Below the pieces are notes generated by a model that was given only the letters and a program-made list of their open reading frames with translations, searched no databases and was not told where the DNA came from. 33,121 nucleotides of DNA from Apostichopus parvimensis (Eukaryota > Echinodermata > Holothuroidea > Aspidochirotida > Stichopodidae): the NCBI GenBank assembly GCA_000934455.1, contig KN888186.1, forward strand, positions 28,869 to 61,989. Reading direction: 5' to 3'. Position 1 is the first letter of the stretch. Each line of letters starts with the position of its first letter. Shown one piece after another: positions 1 to 10,955 of this stretch. The position numbers and the translations under genes were made by a program.

Positions 1-383
1 TATGGCACTTGACATGTAGCTTGCCCCTTTGTGAGCATAATAAGAACCCTATTGTTTGCACCATAATGTGAGCATCTGTGAGCCTGTAAGCATGATATCT
101 TAAGAGAGTGAATGAAGATATATGCCTCTGACATGTAGCTTGCCCCTATGTGAGCATAATAAGAACCCTATTGTTAGGACCATAATGTGAGCATCTGTGA
201 GCCTGTAATCAGGATATATCTTGACATGTAGGTTGCCCCTATGTGAGCATTAAAAGCATCCCCATTGTTTGCGACCATAATGTGAGCTATGTTAAGTAGC
301 AATTCTGAAGCACTCTTTTTGATGCCTTTGAATAACATGAAGTTCTCAGTGTTAATGAGGACTTGTCGTTTGTATATATTCAG
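1..383. other. Intron (3' part) upstream of exon 1
   Basis: Non-coding. It holds the tandem repeat at about 10-289 and ends in the acceptor tatatattcag at 373-383. No upstream exon of the gene is in the window. Confidence 0.8.
10..289. repeat. Three-copy tandem repeat, unit about 119 bp
   Basis: The phrase tgacatgtagcttgcccc begins copies at 10 and 129, and a one-mismatch form begins a third at 222. Each copy continues with tgtgagca, an A-rich run and ccataatgtgagc. Spacing is 119 bp then 93 bp; the second unit lacks the roughly 26-bp tail present in the first. Confidence 0.9.
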
Positions 384-589
384 ACATCCATGAAAGGTAC
401 AGGAAGCTCCTTAAAGACATTACCAGAGTCTTGGACCGTCTCTCAAAGGCTCTTGAAGAACGTAAGAGCTTTGAGACTGATGTGTCCAAGCTGGAAAAAT
501 GGCTAGAGCTTTCAGAGCCACCTACCAGCAAGACTCCTGTACTTTTGGTACCGTTGGAAACTCTACAGCAAAATCTGAATGCAATACAG
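384..589 (+). CDS. Exon 1: spectrin-repeat segment (68 codons plus 2 nt)
   Basis: Acceptor ttcag|ac; donor cag|gtgaga at 590. The first two bases complete a codon split with an upstream exon outside the window, and the exon ends in phase 0. The translation (IHERYRKLLKDI... to ...LETLQQNLNAIQ) is a charged helix, then a helix A with the spectrin-like KLEKWLEL tryptophan at 500-502, a proline-bearing loop, and a new helix ending LNAIQ. It is the last part of one repeat and the start of the next. A TTG codon at 431 lies inside the exon and is not a start. Confidence 0.88.
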
Positions 590-710
590 GTGAGACTAAA
601 ATATCAGGGTTTAGGGAGTAGAAGGAGAACGGTGTGTCATGAGTTGACATAAATGTACCTAAAGATACCAAGGGTTAAGTTTAAACATAAGGGCGAAGGG
701 AGGAGGGGTT

Positions 711-723
711 GGGGGGGGGGGGG
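711..723. repeat. Poly-G tract (G13)
   Basis: Uninterrupted run of 13 G in the intron between exons 1 and 2, preceded by a G-rich stretch from about 691. Simple sequence. Confidence 0.9.
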
Positions 724-1076
724 ACAGAGCAGATTGGCCATGAGCAAACAGAAGGCTACCAAAATTTATTACAGGACTCTTAAACCTTCTCTTAGTGTTT
801 TAAAAGAATTTTTAAAACTAAGAGACTGATGTGCCCCAGTTGAAACCATGCCAAATGGTAGTGTTCTTATTCTTGCACTCTGCACAGTGCAATTTTTATT
901 CTGGTTGAGCTATCGACTCAAGTTCTACCCGTTGTTTGTACAGTACTAGAAGTATTTGTAAAATTATCTTGTTCCTGCTGGGTTACAGAGGAGATTTCAG
1001 GATTACAGAAGAGCTTCATACTCAAAAGGAAAAAGTTTCATGGTTGTTAATTTTGTTGTTTTTTATGGTATTTTAG

Positions 1077-1219
1077 GTTATTTGTGAAGAAGCTGAAGAA
1101 TTCAACAAACTGCTTGATAACATCACCAGAGAAACTCAGGTCGTCAAGGAATCACTGTCACCTGATGAGGAGGAAAAACTTGATGAAAAAGTTGAGAAAC
1201 TGCAAGTAAATTTGGACAG
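1077..1219 (+). CDS. Exon 2: first part of a split spectrin repeat (47 codons plus 2 nt)
   Basis: Acceptor ttttag|gtt, donor ag|gtgagc. It opens in phase 0 after exon 1 and ends two bases into an arginine codon completed by exon 3. The peptide (VICEEAEEFNKLLDNITRET...) is a helix with Leu/Ile heptads and an acidic loop (SPDEEEK). No tryptophan is present; it corresponds to helix B into C. Its layout (47 codons plus 2 nt) closely matches exon 9 (49 codons plus 2 nt). Confidence 0.88.
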
Positions 1220-1636
1220 GTGAGCTATCAATATGTGACAAGCAGAATTAAGGAAGATCATCCTCAGTTGTGTCTTAAGTCCATCTGTGTTTCATATTTT
1301 AGTGTTCTGTTTGTGTTATTTGACACCACGGACTGTTTGCAACACTATAGAACGGTCCAAAGGCATTCCTTTAACATCTCTTTATGACAAATAAGTAGCA
1401 ATGCTCCCACCATTAATTTATTTTACCCAGACAATATATTAATTTACTTAAAGGATAACATTTGGGAGCAAAACATAACATTTGGAGCGCAGGTCATTGT
1501 TCTGTAGTTTAACTTTTTTATAAGATGTGTTATCAGTGTCATCTAAGGTGTGTTAAATATATCTGGCAGGTCTGGAATATTCCTGAATGTGATTATAAAT
1601 TATCTAAAAGCCATGTTAATTTAAATGTATTTTCAG

Positions 1637-1823
1637 AGTGTGCAATGCTGCAATCACCAACCAGAACATTCTCTCCAATGCTGTGAAGGAGCGTATCAAC
1701 TATGAGGCACAGATAAGATTCCTCTCTGAGGCATTGTCCGAGCTGGAGGTGAAGAGACTAGCCCTTAAAGATGTGATACCTCTACCATCTGAAGCTGCTG
1801 AAGAAAGGCTTGAACAAGTGAAA
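1637..1823 (+). CDS. Exon 3: second part of a split spectrin repeat (187 bp)
   Basis: Acceptor tttcag|a, where one base finishes the Arg codon from exon 2; donor aaa|gtatgt. The translation runs VCNAAITNQNILSNAVKERI... then a helix FLSEALSELEVKR, a loop with DVIPLPSEA, and a helix start EERLEQVK. Reading past the donor meets a stop at once (TAA at 1836), which supports the splice. The exon has exactly the same length and phase as exon 10. Confidence 0.9.
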
Positions 1824-2787
1824 GTATGTTATTTGTAACAACAAATCTTCCAGGGATTTCTGCCGAGATTTGCAATTATTTGTATCTTGGAGACTATAGG
1901 GAATAGATTTGATTCAAGAGATTTATCCAATATAGCTGACAGTGAATGTTGGTTTGTGGAAGTGGCATTGCAAGGAGCAACGGGACCTAACAGAAATAGA
2001 TGTAGTCATAAAAGTCCACATTCACCCAAGCCCAACAATGAATTCATCTTGAGTGAACAACTTTTGATTTCCGGCACCTCTCAGGTTTTAGGGTTGAGGG
2101 CAGGATTTTGTTTGAATTACAGTTTTCTGGTTCTGTACTTTGGGGAGTGGGGGATACCATAGAGTTGCAATACTATAGAACTGATACTTTGCAGCATTGA
2201 ACACTCGGAACATAAATTTAAATTAACATGGCTTTAGATCATTTATAATCACTAAAGTCCATGGGTGGCAGCAATGGTCTAGTTGCATCACTTGTTTGTG
2301 GTATCATCAGTTCTCAGTTAACTGAGATTTAAGTGGAAGGAGATTTTTACCAAATAATGTCACTGCACTCATTTCTACTGAACTGACAAACCTTTGAATG
2401 TAGTATATAAACAATGCATGTTAAGGCTACTATGTTATGGTCCTTCAAGACAACTGGTGCTAACATGTTTGTTATGTTTACCTTTAGCAGCAATTTGTGG
2501 AATATTTCTATGAGGTTGGTCAAAGGGAGTAGTGTTAGTGAACTGGTATTCAAAAGATGCATTCATTCATATTCATTGCTCTGTGTATGAGCAGATGTAA
2601 CACTGCTAGTCTCAGATTCATGATTCTACTGCCTGTTGTTTGACTAATATACTGACAACTTCCCTGACATGATTTCACCTATGGCCAGGAGGGTAATTAA
2701 CAAGAGAAAATTTAGATAATAACTAAGCCAAGTTTCCTTAAAGACATTAAAACTCATCTCTTGCGTGTTCTCTCTTTTTACTTCAAG

Positions 2788-3093
2788 AACCTCCAGGAAC
2801 AAGTTGCCTCACTACAGCCTCACTTGAACAACATTAATACACTTCAGGTGTGGATGAACTCTACTGGCCAGGTTGACCATGCAGATGATGTGGCTGGCTT
2901 AGATAGTACAATGCAGGAACTGTACAACAATCTAGAGGAAGATAAAATTAATCTTGCCAGGTCAGCCACGGCTAGACAAGAGTTTGCCGATCGTGTTGCC
3001 ATCACTAGAAATAACATTGAAGAATGTGAGATACATTTGGCACAGTTGGAAGAAAGCCATCTGCCATCAGAGGATAAGGTGGATAAATGTGAG
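2788..3093 (+). CDS. Exon 4: spectrin repeat (102 codons)
   Basis: Acceptor ttttacttcaag|aac, donor gag|gtgagc, phase 0-0. The peptide begins NLQEQVASLQPHLNNINTLQ, followed by a VWM tryptophan, an acidic loop (VDHADDVAGLD), a helix MQELYNNLEEDKINLARS and a further coiled helix ending near LPSEDKVDKCE. The open frame continues upstream through the acceptor to a TTG at 2761, but the 2761-2787 codons are the polypyrimidine tract. An antisense ORF over the same bases (2844-3278) is a shadow. Confidence 0.9.
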
Positions 3094-3664
3094 GTGAGCT
3101 TTCTGGTATTAGTCAAGCATCGTGGGTAATTGCCTGATGTGTATGTTTTGCAGTTAAAGAATGTGAAGTCATGTAGATTGCAACACCATCCAAACATCAT
3201 TTTGGCAATTCCACTTTTTATTTGCAAGTTTGAAATAAAAACTGCATAAGTGATCAGGAGATGGGTTTGATGTTTCATCTTGTTGGAAAGTGTAAGCTAT
3301 TTCAACTGGACTGTAATTGAACTGATATTATTGTTGTAAAGTTTTAAAGATTGCTTCTTCATCTTCTGAATTTGAGGATCAGAGAATTTGTGGAACAGAT
3401 GTGAAAACCTTACATGAGGCATCACCGACATGTCAGTCGAAGAATGGGATGATTGTTAAGCTAAGCGGTGACTAGAGTGTTTGGAATACAAATGAATAGA
3501 TTACAGTTACTTATGTTCAAGAAGCACCTGTAGCAATACGCAAAAAAATATAGTAATATGTTTCACCTACTGCAGACTTTACTGCAATGAGTTAGTTTGG
3601 ATGAGATGAAAATTTACAGTCATTTTCATTTTATTTGTTTTGTTTTTATCTTCTTGCAATTAAG

Positions 3665-3991
3665 GAAATGATAAAAGAAGTGGAACTTCTGTTGAATAGT
3701 TTACCTCTTCTGGAGACCCTGACACAGGAAATTAATGAGACTTGCTCCTTTGAAGATTTGAAATCCTTGGACCAGACCAAACACAAACTCAAAAACAAGC
3801 TGGAGGAATTGATGAGATCACTCCAGCAACAGGCTGAAGTACTTCAAGGAAACACTAGCACCAAAGATGCACTACAGGGAGATGTTGCCAGATGTCTAGA
3901 TTGGCTACAGCAGACTAAAGCGATGCTTGAGGAAGTCAAACCAATTGGTCTAGATGTCACAGAAGCTCAACAAGCCCTTGATGAGCATAAG
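3665..3991 (+). CDS. Exon 5: spectrin repeat (109 codons)
   Basis: Acceptor gcaattaag|gaa, donor aag|gtaata, phase 0-0. It carries three helices: EMIKEVELLLNSLPLLETLT, a long Lys/Gln-rich helix C with HKLKNKLEELMRSLQQQAEV, and helix A RCLDWLQQTKAMLEEV, with the tryptophan at residue 80 of the exon. It ends in the next helix B start (VTEAQQALDEHK). The W80 register is shared with exon 6 and, within one residue, exon 12. Confidence 0.93.
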
Positions 3992-4560
3992 GTAATAACC
4001 GATAACAATGTATTCTCAACCAGTTTTTACATGCCCAACATCTCAGATAGACTGTTTTGTCTCCTGAACTGCTAAAAGAGCATAATTTTGCTAAAATGAA
4101 CGCAGACCTTTATCTACCCTTTTGTCAGAACTGACTTTGTACTGTTGGTACTCTTCCTTGCTGATATATTTTTGTTGCATTTTTTGATGTGCATTTCCAT
4201 GTACATTTTTATCTAATTTAAAAGTTACAAAGTTAATGAAACACACTCTTGTAACCTTAACATTTAGAAATTAGAACTTTGTAGATTTCTGTTTGAATGT
4301 TGGACAGTGGCTGTAAAAAAATTGTTTGTCCTGTCCCAAGTTACTCAAAAGTTACTTATATGTCAGTCTGCATCTGATGGAGATGCTGCTAGAATAGAAA
4401 CACCAATTTCCTCTAACATTTTACCGTACCGTGTTCAAAGATGTGTAACTGTATAGATTTTCCCTTTTTGGATATCAAGTTATTTGCTCTGTTAACCATT
4501 GAAAATCCTGTCAGGAAGGTAAGTGCTTCCTTGAAAGAATTCTTCCTCAATTTCTTATAG

Positions 4561-4884
4561 ATGAAGGAAGCAGACATTGAAGAAGGTCTGAAAAAATCAC
4601 AAGGGCTGATAATAACCACTAAAGCAAAGTATGCTGACATTGGGGAGGATCTTCCAGAACATCTGCAGGACTCGCTAGAGACGATAGATGCCCTGCACTC
4701 TGAAATATTACGATTAGAGATGGAGAAAGAAAGAAAACTGGAGAAGGACGTGGTGATGATGAAAAAGTACTCTGATTTGATAGACGACATCAAGACATGG
4801 CTGCAAAAAGCTGATGAACTCTTAAAAGAAGCAGCAGATGGAATAGATTTTCATCAACTTGAGCTAGAAGAAAGGAAATTTAAG
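4561..4884 (+). CDS. Exon 6: spectrin repeat (108 codons)
   Basis: Acceptor tttcttatag|atg, donor aag|gtatgt, phase 0-0. The ATG at its first codon is internal, not a start. The order of elements matches exon 5: helix B (MKEADIEEGLKKSQGLI), helix C (IDALHSEILRLEMEKERKLE) and helix A IDDIKTWLQKADELLKEA with the tryptophan at residue 80, ending HQLELEERKFK. Confidence 0.93.
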
Positions 4885-5374
4885 GTATGTGTTTCTGAAA
4901 ACAATAACACTTAGTGATTGCCCTTTCATTTGAAAAATTTGTCAGCAGTTTATAGCTACTGTTTGACACCAGTTGAAAGTTCTTACTATTGGAAGAGAAA
5001 ATGAAGTGCAATGGACATTTAGTACTGAGTTTTAAAAGTTTTGAAAGCTTTCAAAAACAAATCTGGGCAAACTTGGTAAAGTTATTTACTGTACATTGAT
5101 TTTAGGGTTATCACATTATCAACTATTCATTGATATTATTGAAGTCTCCCAGAACTCCATGGAATAGATTGCTAGGATAAAAATGAACTGTACAAGGCAT
5201 GATGATGCTTAGCTCCTTGGTTAGATGAAAGTATTAATGAATGAATTATCTCATGACATAACTTTCATTCAATATGCAGGACACACTTGTGGGGTGTTTT
5301 AGATGGGCTAAACCATTAACCTTTATCAACATGTATATTGTCAAGTTCTTTTCTGTTTTGGTACTATCTTTCAG

Positions 5375-5695
5375 AAGCTACAGTCACAAAAGCCTACATA
5401 TCAAGCAAAACTGACCAGTTTGAATGCCCTAGCTCAGGAACTCTCACCAACAATTTGCCCATCATCACAAGAGAATGTAGAGGAGAACATCACCCATCTC
5501 AATCAGCTCTTTCCAAAAACCACTGCCACTGTGGATTCAATAACCGAGAATCTGATAAAGGCATCAGATGCATGGCAGGGTTTCAACCTCCGGTGTGAGA
5601 AATTGGAGGACCTCTCTCAGGAGGTGAATGATCAGAGGAAGTACACGGCACCACTTACGATGTCAGCTACAATGAAAAATAAACAACTCACAGAG
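5375..5695 (+). CDS. Exon 7: spectrin repeat (107 codons)
   Basis: Acceptor atctttcag|aag, donor gag|gttaga, phase 0-0; the donor is weaker than the gtaag/gtgag type. The helix-A tryptophan is at residue 67 (SDAWQGFNLRCEKLEDL), so this repeat uses the first of the two tryptophan positions. The exon contains an unusually proline/threonine-rich loop (ELSPTICPSS) and ends TMKNKQLTE. A second open frame from 5338 is a shadow. Confidence 0.9.
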
Positions 5696-5810
5696 GTTAG
5701 ATGTAATTTTCATCTTATATTGATGAATTGATTAACTTAAGTACATAATTTAGATACAATTTGTTAGTATTGACAAACCAATCTCAAACTGAAAATATTT
5801 TGCAAGATTT

Positions 5811-6223
5811 GGATGATTTAATACGTCTACTTTCCTTATATAATTCAAAGAAAAAATTTCTTTGGAAAATTAGGATGGTGAGTTTAGCGAATTGAGGAGT
5901 GTGCTGAAGTGAGGGTATGGATTAGAAGGTTATTTATGTAAAACTGCTGGTAAGTATTTCAATGAATTCAAAGGGAAAAATATTTATATTTTGCCAAGCA
6001 GAAAAGTGCTACCAAGGGTGGGATGATTTAATACATCTACTTTCCATATAAAATTCTAAGAAACAATTTCTTTGGAAAATTAGGATAGTGATCTTAGCAA
6101 ATTGAGGAGTGTGCCGAAGTGAGGGTCTGGATTAGTATGTTATTTATGTAAAACTGCTGGTAAGTATTTCAATGAATTCAAAGGGAAAAATATTATTATT
6201 TTGCATAGCAGAAAAGTTCTACC
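5811..6223. repeat. Tandem duplication, 210-bp unit (two copies)
   Basis: Both copies start ggatgatttaata (5811 and 6021) and share long near-identical blocks such as tttctttggaaaattagga and aaactgctggtaagtattt, ending near gaaaagt.ctacc. The duplication lies inside the intron between exons 7 and 8. By eye the copies differ by scattered substitutions and a few single-base gaps. Confidence 0.92.
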
Positions 6224-6566
6224 TGGGGGATAGTTTCCTACTTAGTACCTTTCATTAAGATATGTAAGCTTGCACAGGAATCATGGAAGTTTGTGATGAG
6301 GTGATGAAAGTTATGGGGGGCAGAGGAAAACTACTGGAGGGTTATGAAATGTTAGTGGTCGGTTGCCTGAAGTAAGTGAGTGAGTGGTGGGTTGTGTGAA
6401 GTTTATGGTGAGCTGATGGATGTTCATGTTGGTCGATGATAGCGATGGGCTGGGGGATAAGAGAGGTGGGCTAGAAGTTTTGATTTTCGTTGGTATTTAC
6501 CTCCCAAGAGTTTTGCCAGTGTGGCAGATAAGCCGCCATGTCATCATTTTATCTAACTGTCTGCAG

Positions 6567-6893
6567 GACTTGAACAGCAGGATACTTTCTGAAGAAAATG
6601 GCTTCGATCAAGTCAAAGATGCTGTAGAGCGACTTAGCCATCTTGGTAATGATGCTGGAAATGCAGCCGTTCAGAAAAGAAGAGACAGTGTTGAAACTCA
6701 CTTCAGAGATGTTCAAACAAGAGTCAGGAATGACCTTGAGGAAGCAAACTATCAATTTGACACATGGAAAAAGTATGAAGACTCCCTGGAACAGACAGAA
6801 GATAACTTACACAGACTTTCAGAAGTATCTCTTCCACCATTCAGTATAAGTGACCCTAAAGAGGATCTAATTTCGGCACTGGAAGAATTAGAG
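6567..6893 (+). CDS. Exon 8: spectrin repeat (109 codons)
   Basis: Acceptor actgtctgcag|gac, donor gag|gttagt, phase 0-0. Helix B DLNSRILSEENGFDQVKDAV is followed by a glycine-containing loop, a basic helix C (AAVQKRRDSVETHFRDVQTR) and helix A YQFDTWKKYEDSLEQTEDNL with the tryptophan at residue 67. The open frame upstream to 6420 is intron. Other ORFs over this exon on both strands are shadows. Confidence 0.92.
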
Positions 6894-7691
6894 GTTAGTG
6901 CCCGGGGCTGACTTGATAATCTCTCTTTGCTATTAGCTGTTAATCTTCCAGCTATTTGGTTTTTCTTTTGATATGGTGGACAGTTTTGTGTTGATGGGTT
7001 GACATTATTATCATCCACACATCAGAAAAGACTTGTGAAAATTAAAACGAGTACTTGAGTCTTTATACTAAAATATGTTTTCGTTCACGTTCCATCTTAA
7101 AGATCAAACGGAATATTCTGTAATGTCATAGAGTTATAGGGTGTATGGGGACTAGAGTGACAATGAGGTAAGAGATAATATGAAAGGGGGAACTGTCATA
7201 TCTTTGGCTGTGTGAGTGTCTGGTTGGTTGTCTATGGGAGTGGATAAAGGAATATATGTTTATAATCATATGCATATTTCAATCTATTTTGGGTGGTTTA
7301 AATGGCTGCATCCATATCTGTTGCCATATGGGGATAAATCAGTATTAAAATGTAGCCATTGCATCTTCATCAGAAAGAGTGGAGTGGTTGCATGCATCTA
7401 GTCATAACAGGTGACCATAATACTGTGTACACACTGTTAGATCTGCATGAACAAGACATGTTGAATTGAATATCATTTGGAAATGGCTAAGCTGAAACAA
7501 TAGTTGTTATTTTCATTTTATTGCCTGCAGACTTAAATTGACACCATACATCTAAAGTAATATGTAACCATCAAACCAGGCAGTTTGCTGTTGATTTCAA
7601 GGTTGTGGAAAGCTTTATTTGAAAGTGATATGTAGATTTAAGATGCTCTGCAGTGCTTTCAAGATAATATTTTGGTTCTTTCCTCTCTCAG

Positions 7692-7840
7692 GAGGTGAAA
7701 CCAACCATTCAAGATTGTACACAGGGAGTGGACACTTTGAAGAAAGCACACGATGACCTTATGTCAAAGGTTATTAAAGATCCTGTTTGCTGTAAGCCAT
7801 TTGATGAAAAGTTGGAATCTTTAGCAAATCAAGCTAAACA
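7692..7840 (+). CDS. Exon 9: first part of a split spectrin repeat (49 codons plus 2 nt)
   Basis: Acceptor ctctctcag|gag, donor ca|gtaagt. The peptide EVKPTIQDCTQGVDTLKKAH continues with a helix, a CCKPFDEKL loop and LANQAK, ending two bases into a Gln codon. It is too short for a stand-alone ORF call but has excellent splice sites, and its frame joins exon 10 exactly. Confidence 0.88.
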
Positions 7841-8306
7841 GTAAGTATGGTGGAATGAAAGGATGCAACCTTACTCAGTTCTATCTATTTTGCAACATGT
7901 AGTTAAATAATATGTTAGAAACAAAGCAAGACCAAACTTTCACCATAATTTGTGAAAAGAGCTTCCAGCTCTGAGATCAATATGATTGTCATGAATAAAC
8001 CAACATGATGTTATTTGCTAGTAGAGAAAAGCATTATGGTTATTTTTCCACCACCTCTTCCCCACTCCTCCTGTTACTCCTTCCACCCTATCCTTTCACC
8101 CTATCCCCTCTTGCACACTTTCCTCCCTTGTCAGCCTTCTTCCCCATCCTCCCCTGGCTCCCATCATTTCCTCGCAAAGTAGAGTATGCCATATTGTCTG
8201 TATCTAATGTGTTTGGGTTATAAAACATGTTTTTGTTTCCTTTATTTAATAAAAGTGTATTTGGCAAGCTAATCAATGAAACCACACTACATTATTGTCT
8301 GTGCAG

Positions 8307-8493
8307 GTTTTCCAAAAACATATTGGAAACTGAACGTGAAATAAAAGAAGAGTTGGCTGACAGAGAACAGCTGCATTCAAAGACAGAAGCTATCCTAGAG
8401 GAGGTAGGTAAAGTGCAGTCTAGATCGGACGAGCTCTGCAGAAGGTTTGAGCCGGAGGAAGAAGATGTTGCAAGGAGACAAGTGGAATTGAAA
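8307..8493 (+). CDS. Exon 10: second part of a split spectrin repeat (187 bp)
   Basis: Acceptor gtctgtgcag|g, where one base completes the Gln codon; donor aaa|gtgagt. The translation FSKNILETEREIKEELADRE continues into AILEEVGKVQSRSDELCRRF and ends EEEDVARRQVELK. It has the same length and entry/exit phase as exon 3, implying that exon pairs 2/3 and 9/10 share an ancestral intron position. Confidence 0.9.
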
Positions 8494-8999
8494 GTGAGTG
8501 TGGTATCAAGGTTCCTGTATTACACACATATATATCTTCTACTTTGACTCTATGAACAAAACAATATATTTTCATCTTTGTACACATCATCAGTGGTATG
8601 CATTCTTTGTATCTTGATTAGGTTAGAATAATGAATGGGTGGGTATTTTCAGGGAAAGAGATGGCTTAAGTGGAAGTAATAGTTTACTTGTATCTCATTA
8701 AAGTTTGAAAGACAAGTAGTGACAAGAGAGATTGTACTAACTATCACTTCACACAAATGTTTAAGTAGCAGAATCTTGTAATCTGTTTTCATATTCATTA
8801 TCATAGGTTATGTACAGTATATAATGAATAGCACACTTGATGTACTTCAAAAGAAGCAAAGCTTGAAAATGTATTTGTGGTGATGTATTTTTGATAAATT
8901 GGAAACAAGAAAACACAGGGTTGGATAAAATTGTGATAAGATAATGCATAACCGTTTTACCCTGCATAACCTTTTTTGATTATTTTGTTTTGCTAACAG

Positions 9000-9302
9000 A
9001 CACTGCAAGATGAGATTGAACCAGTGTTAAATCAAGCTAAGATCCTCTCAGCACAACAGAGAGAGAAATATTCTTCCAAACTATCCAATCTTCCATTTGA
9101 TGTTGAGGAAGACATCCTAGCCCTAGAGGCTGCCAATATTTCAATCAGTGATGTATTTGAGAAGAATTCACAGGAATTAGAAGAAGCCAGGGAACAGAGA
9201 GAGGAACTGAAAAAGAAGGTGGTAATGGTGAAGAAAATACTTGAAGAGTACACTGAAGAGATCATTATCATTGATATCCCTGCTGCCAAGCATGTGGTCG
9301 AG
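9000..9302 (+). CDS. Exon 11: spectrin repeat (101 codons)
   Basis: Acceptor ttttgctaacag|aca, donor gag|gtgagg, phase 0-0. The peptide starts TLQDEIEPVLNQAKILSAQQ, then a loop LPFDVEEDILALEAANIS and a strongly charged helix (SQELEEAREQREELKKKVVM), and ends in a non-polar turn (EEIIIIDIPAAKHVVE). It lacks the usual tryptophan, so this is a degenerate repeat. Confidence 0.9.
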
Positions 9303-9841
9303 GTGAGGATAACATGAACATTTAAATTTGATGTATGATAGATGTACAAGTGCATCAGTCGTTAATACTGCAGCAATAGCAAGTGGTGTTATTTCCAGCA
9401 TCATGCTATCGTGATACATGGCTTTATGTGGTTTTACTTTTAAAAAATGGTTGGAAGAATTATAGCCACATACTATCACTATAATTGAAAGATAGATCAA
9501 AAACTCCACCCACATAGTTTACAAATATAGTCATAAATATAACTGTATTTTTCTAATTCTAGGGTAGGCCAGAGATTTTGCTGCTAGAGAGATAGAGAGT
9601 CAACCTTTCCAAAGTTTGACATAGTGAATGTTACATTGTAACTGTGGCTGGGATGAATGTTTTAGCTTACTTGTAAATTTTTGAGATTTCTTGCCACATA
9701 AATTGTTTGAACAATAGAAGGAAAGCCTCAGTATGGAAAGTTAGATTTTGGAACAACATAAATAACAATGTCATCTGCTAGTATAATACATTTGACATTT
9801 ACAAAATCAAAGGAACACATCTCCACTTCCTACCTGTCCAG

Positions 9842-10168
9842 GAAAAGCTGAAGTGCCTATTAACCTTGAAGAAAGATTTTGAACCTGCACAGAAATTATC
9901 AGATGCCATTGCGAAGGAAACTGGGGATCCTCATGAGCAGAAGAAAGTTACAGAAGATTTGGAAAACCTTCACAGAGAGGTTGATGAGGTCATAGAGAAA
10001 ACTGCAGCCCAGAATGAAATATTGCAAGCTTCTTTGAAACCATGGCGGGAATTTCATGATGCACTACCCATTGTAAAGGACTGGATAGACCGGGCAACTA
10101 TTGTGAATAACAAGGATCTGGTGATCAGTGATCCCATACCTTTACAGGAGTTGATAAATGAACATAAG
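9842..10168 (+). CDS. Exon 12: spectrin repeat (109 codons), best-conserved register
   Basis: Acceptor ctacctgtccag|gaa, donor aag|gtatga, phase 0-0. It carries both helix-A tryptophans: SLKPWREFHDALPIVKDWID, at residues 68 and 81, giving the canonical 13-residue spacing. Helix C is VTEDLENLHREVDEVIEKTA. The end PLQELINEHK is the next helix B. This exon gives the clearest evidence that the gene encodes spectrin repeats and sets the register for the others. Confidence 0.94.
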
Positions 10169-10646
10169 GTATGAACATGTATGGTATCTAAAGAAGGTCA
10201 TCAGTATTGCCTTAAATGTTTAAGGCGCTAGAAGTTGCCTAAAGTTTCAAAAAAAGTACTTTCCTTGGAGACCTGACCCTCAATATGATCCCTCAGCATT
10301 TAGAAGCATGAGTGTAGTAATATGCCTCATTGAGGGAAAATGCCTCGAAACTGGTAATTACGTTTTGTTTGAGAATGTGCATGAGTAATCATTATTTGAC
10401 TTTCCAACATATTTCATGCTCAATATGGATGTGCAGTAATACTCACCTCACATTGCACATTCGTTGCCATTAATAGCTTTATAGAGTTTATATAGCATAT
10501 CTTATAAGATAACAGTTGAATGAATCAAATATCCATAGGTTAATATGATGTAAGACTTAACTATCATATTTGTAAATGTTTGGAAAATCACATGAATCAC
10601 ATGTTGGTGTATGTTATATTCCATTATCACATTTTGTTCCATGTAG

Positions 10647-10955
10647 GTTGTGCTAGAAGAGCTTCCAGATCTTGCCATGAAGTTGAATGACCTCACAAGT
10701 GCATCAGAAGATATTTCAAGAGTATGCCAAGAACCACAATACAAGGAACAAGCTAGTCATCTTGAAGAGACAGTCCAGGACTTGAAAGAAGCAGCTGAGA
10801 GCAGAAAACAAGACTTGGAAAAGGCTGCAAAGGATTGGCAAAATTATGATGCAGAGATTCAAAATCTCACCAGAACTATTGCTGGATGTAAGAGAGCAAT
10901 TTTGTCACCTGACATGGAGAAGAAGACCCTTCATGAGCAATTGGAGATGCAGAAA
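10647..10955 (+). CDS. Exon 13: spectrin repeat (103 codons)
   Basis: Acceptor gttccatgtag|gtt, donor aaa|gtatgc, phase 0-0. Helix VVLEELPDLAMKLNDLTSAS leads into a basic helix (HLEETVQDLKEAAESRKQDL) and helix A AAKDWQNYDAEIQNLTRTIA, with the tryptophan at residue 64. The exon ends LHEQLEMQK. Confidence 0.92.

Noticed and set aside
1887-2162. 91-codon ORF between exons 3 and 4
   Set aside because: No helix or spectrin character, no matching splice borders; exons 3 and 4 already join in phase 0.
8005-8223. Leu/Pro-rich ORF between exons 9 and 10
   Set aside because: It is a pyrimidine-rich intron stretch; exons 9 and 10 share a split codon that needs this span removed.
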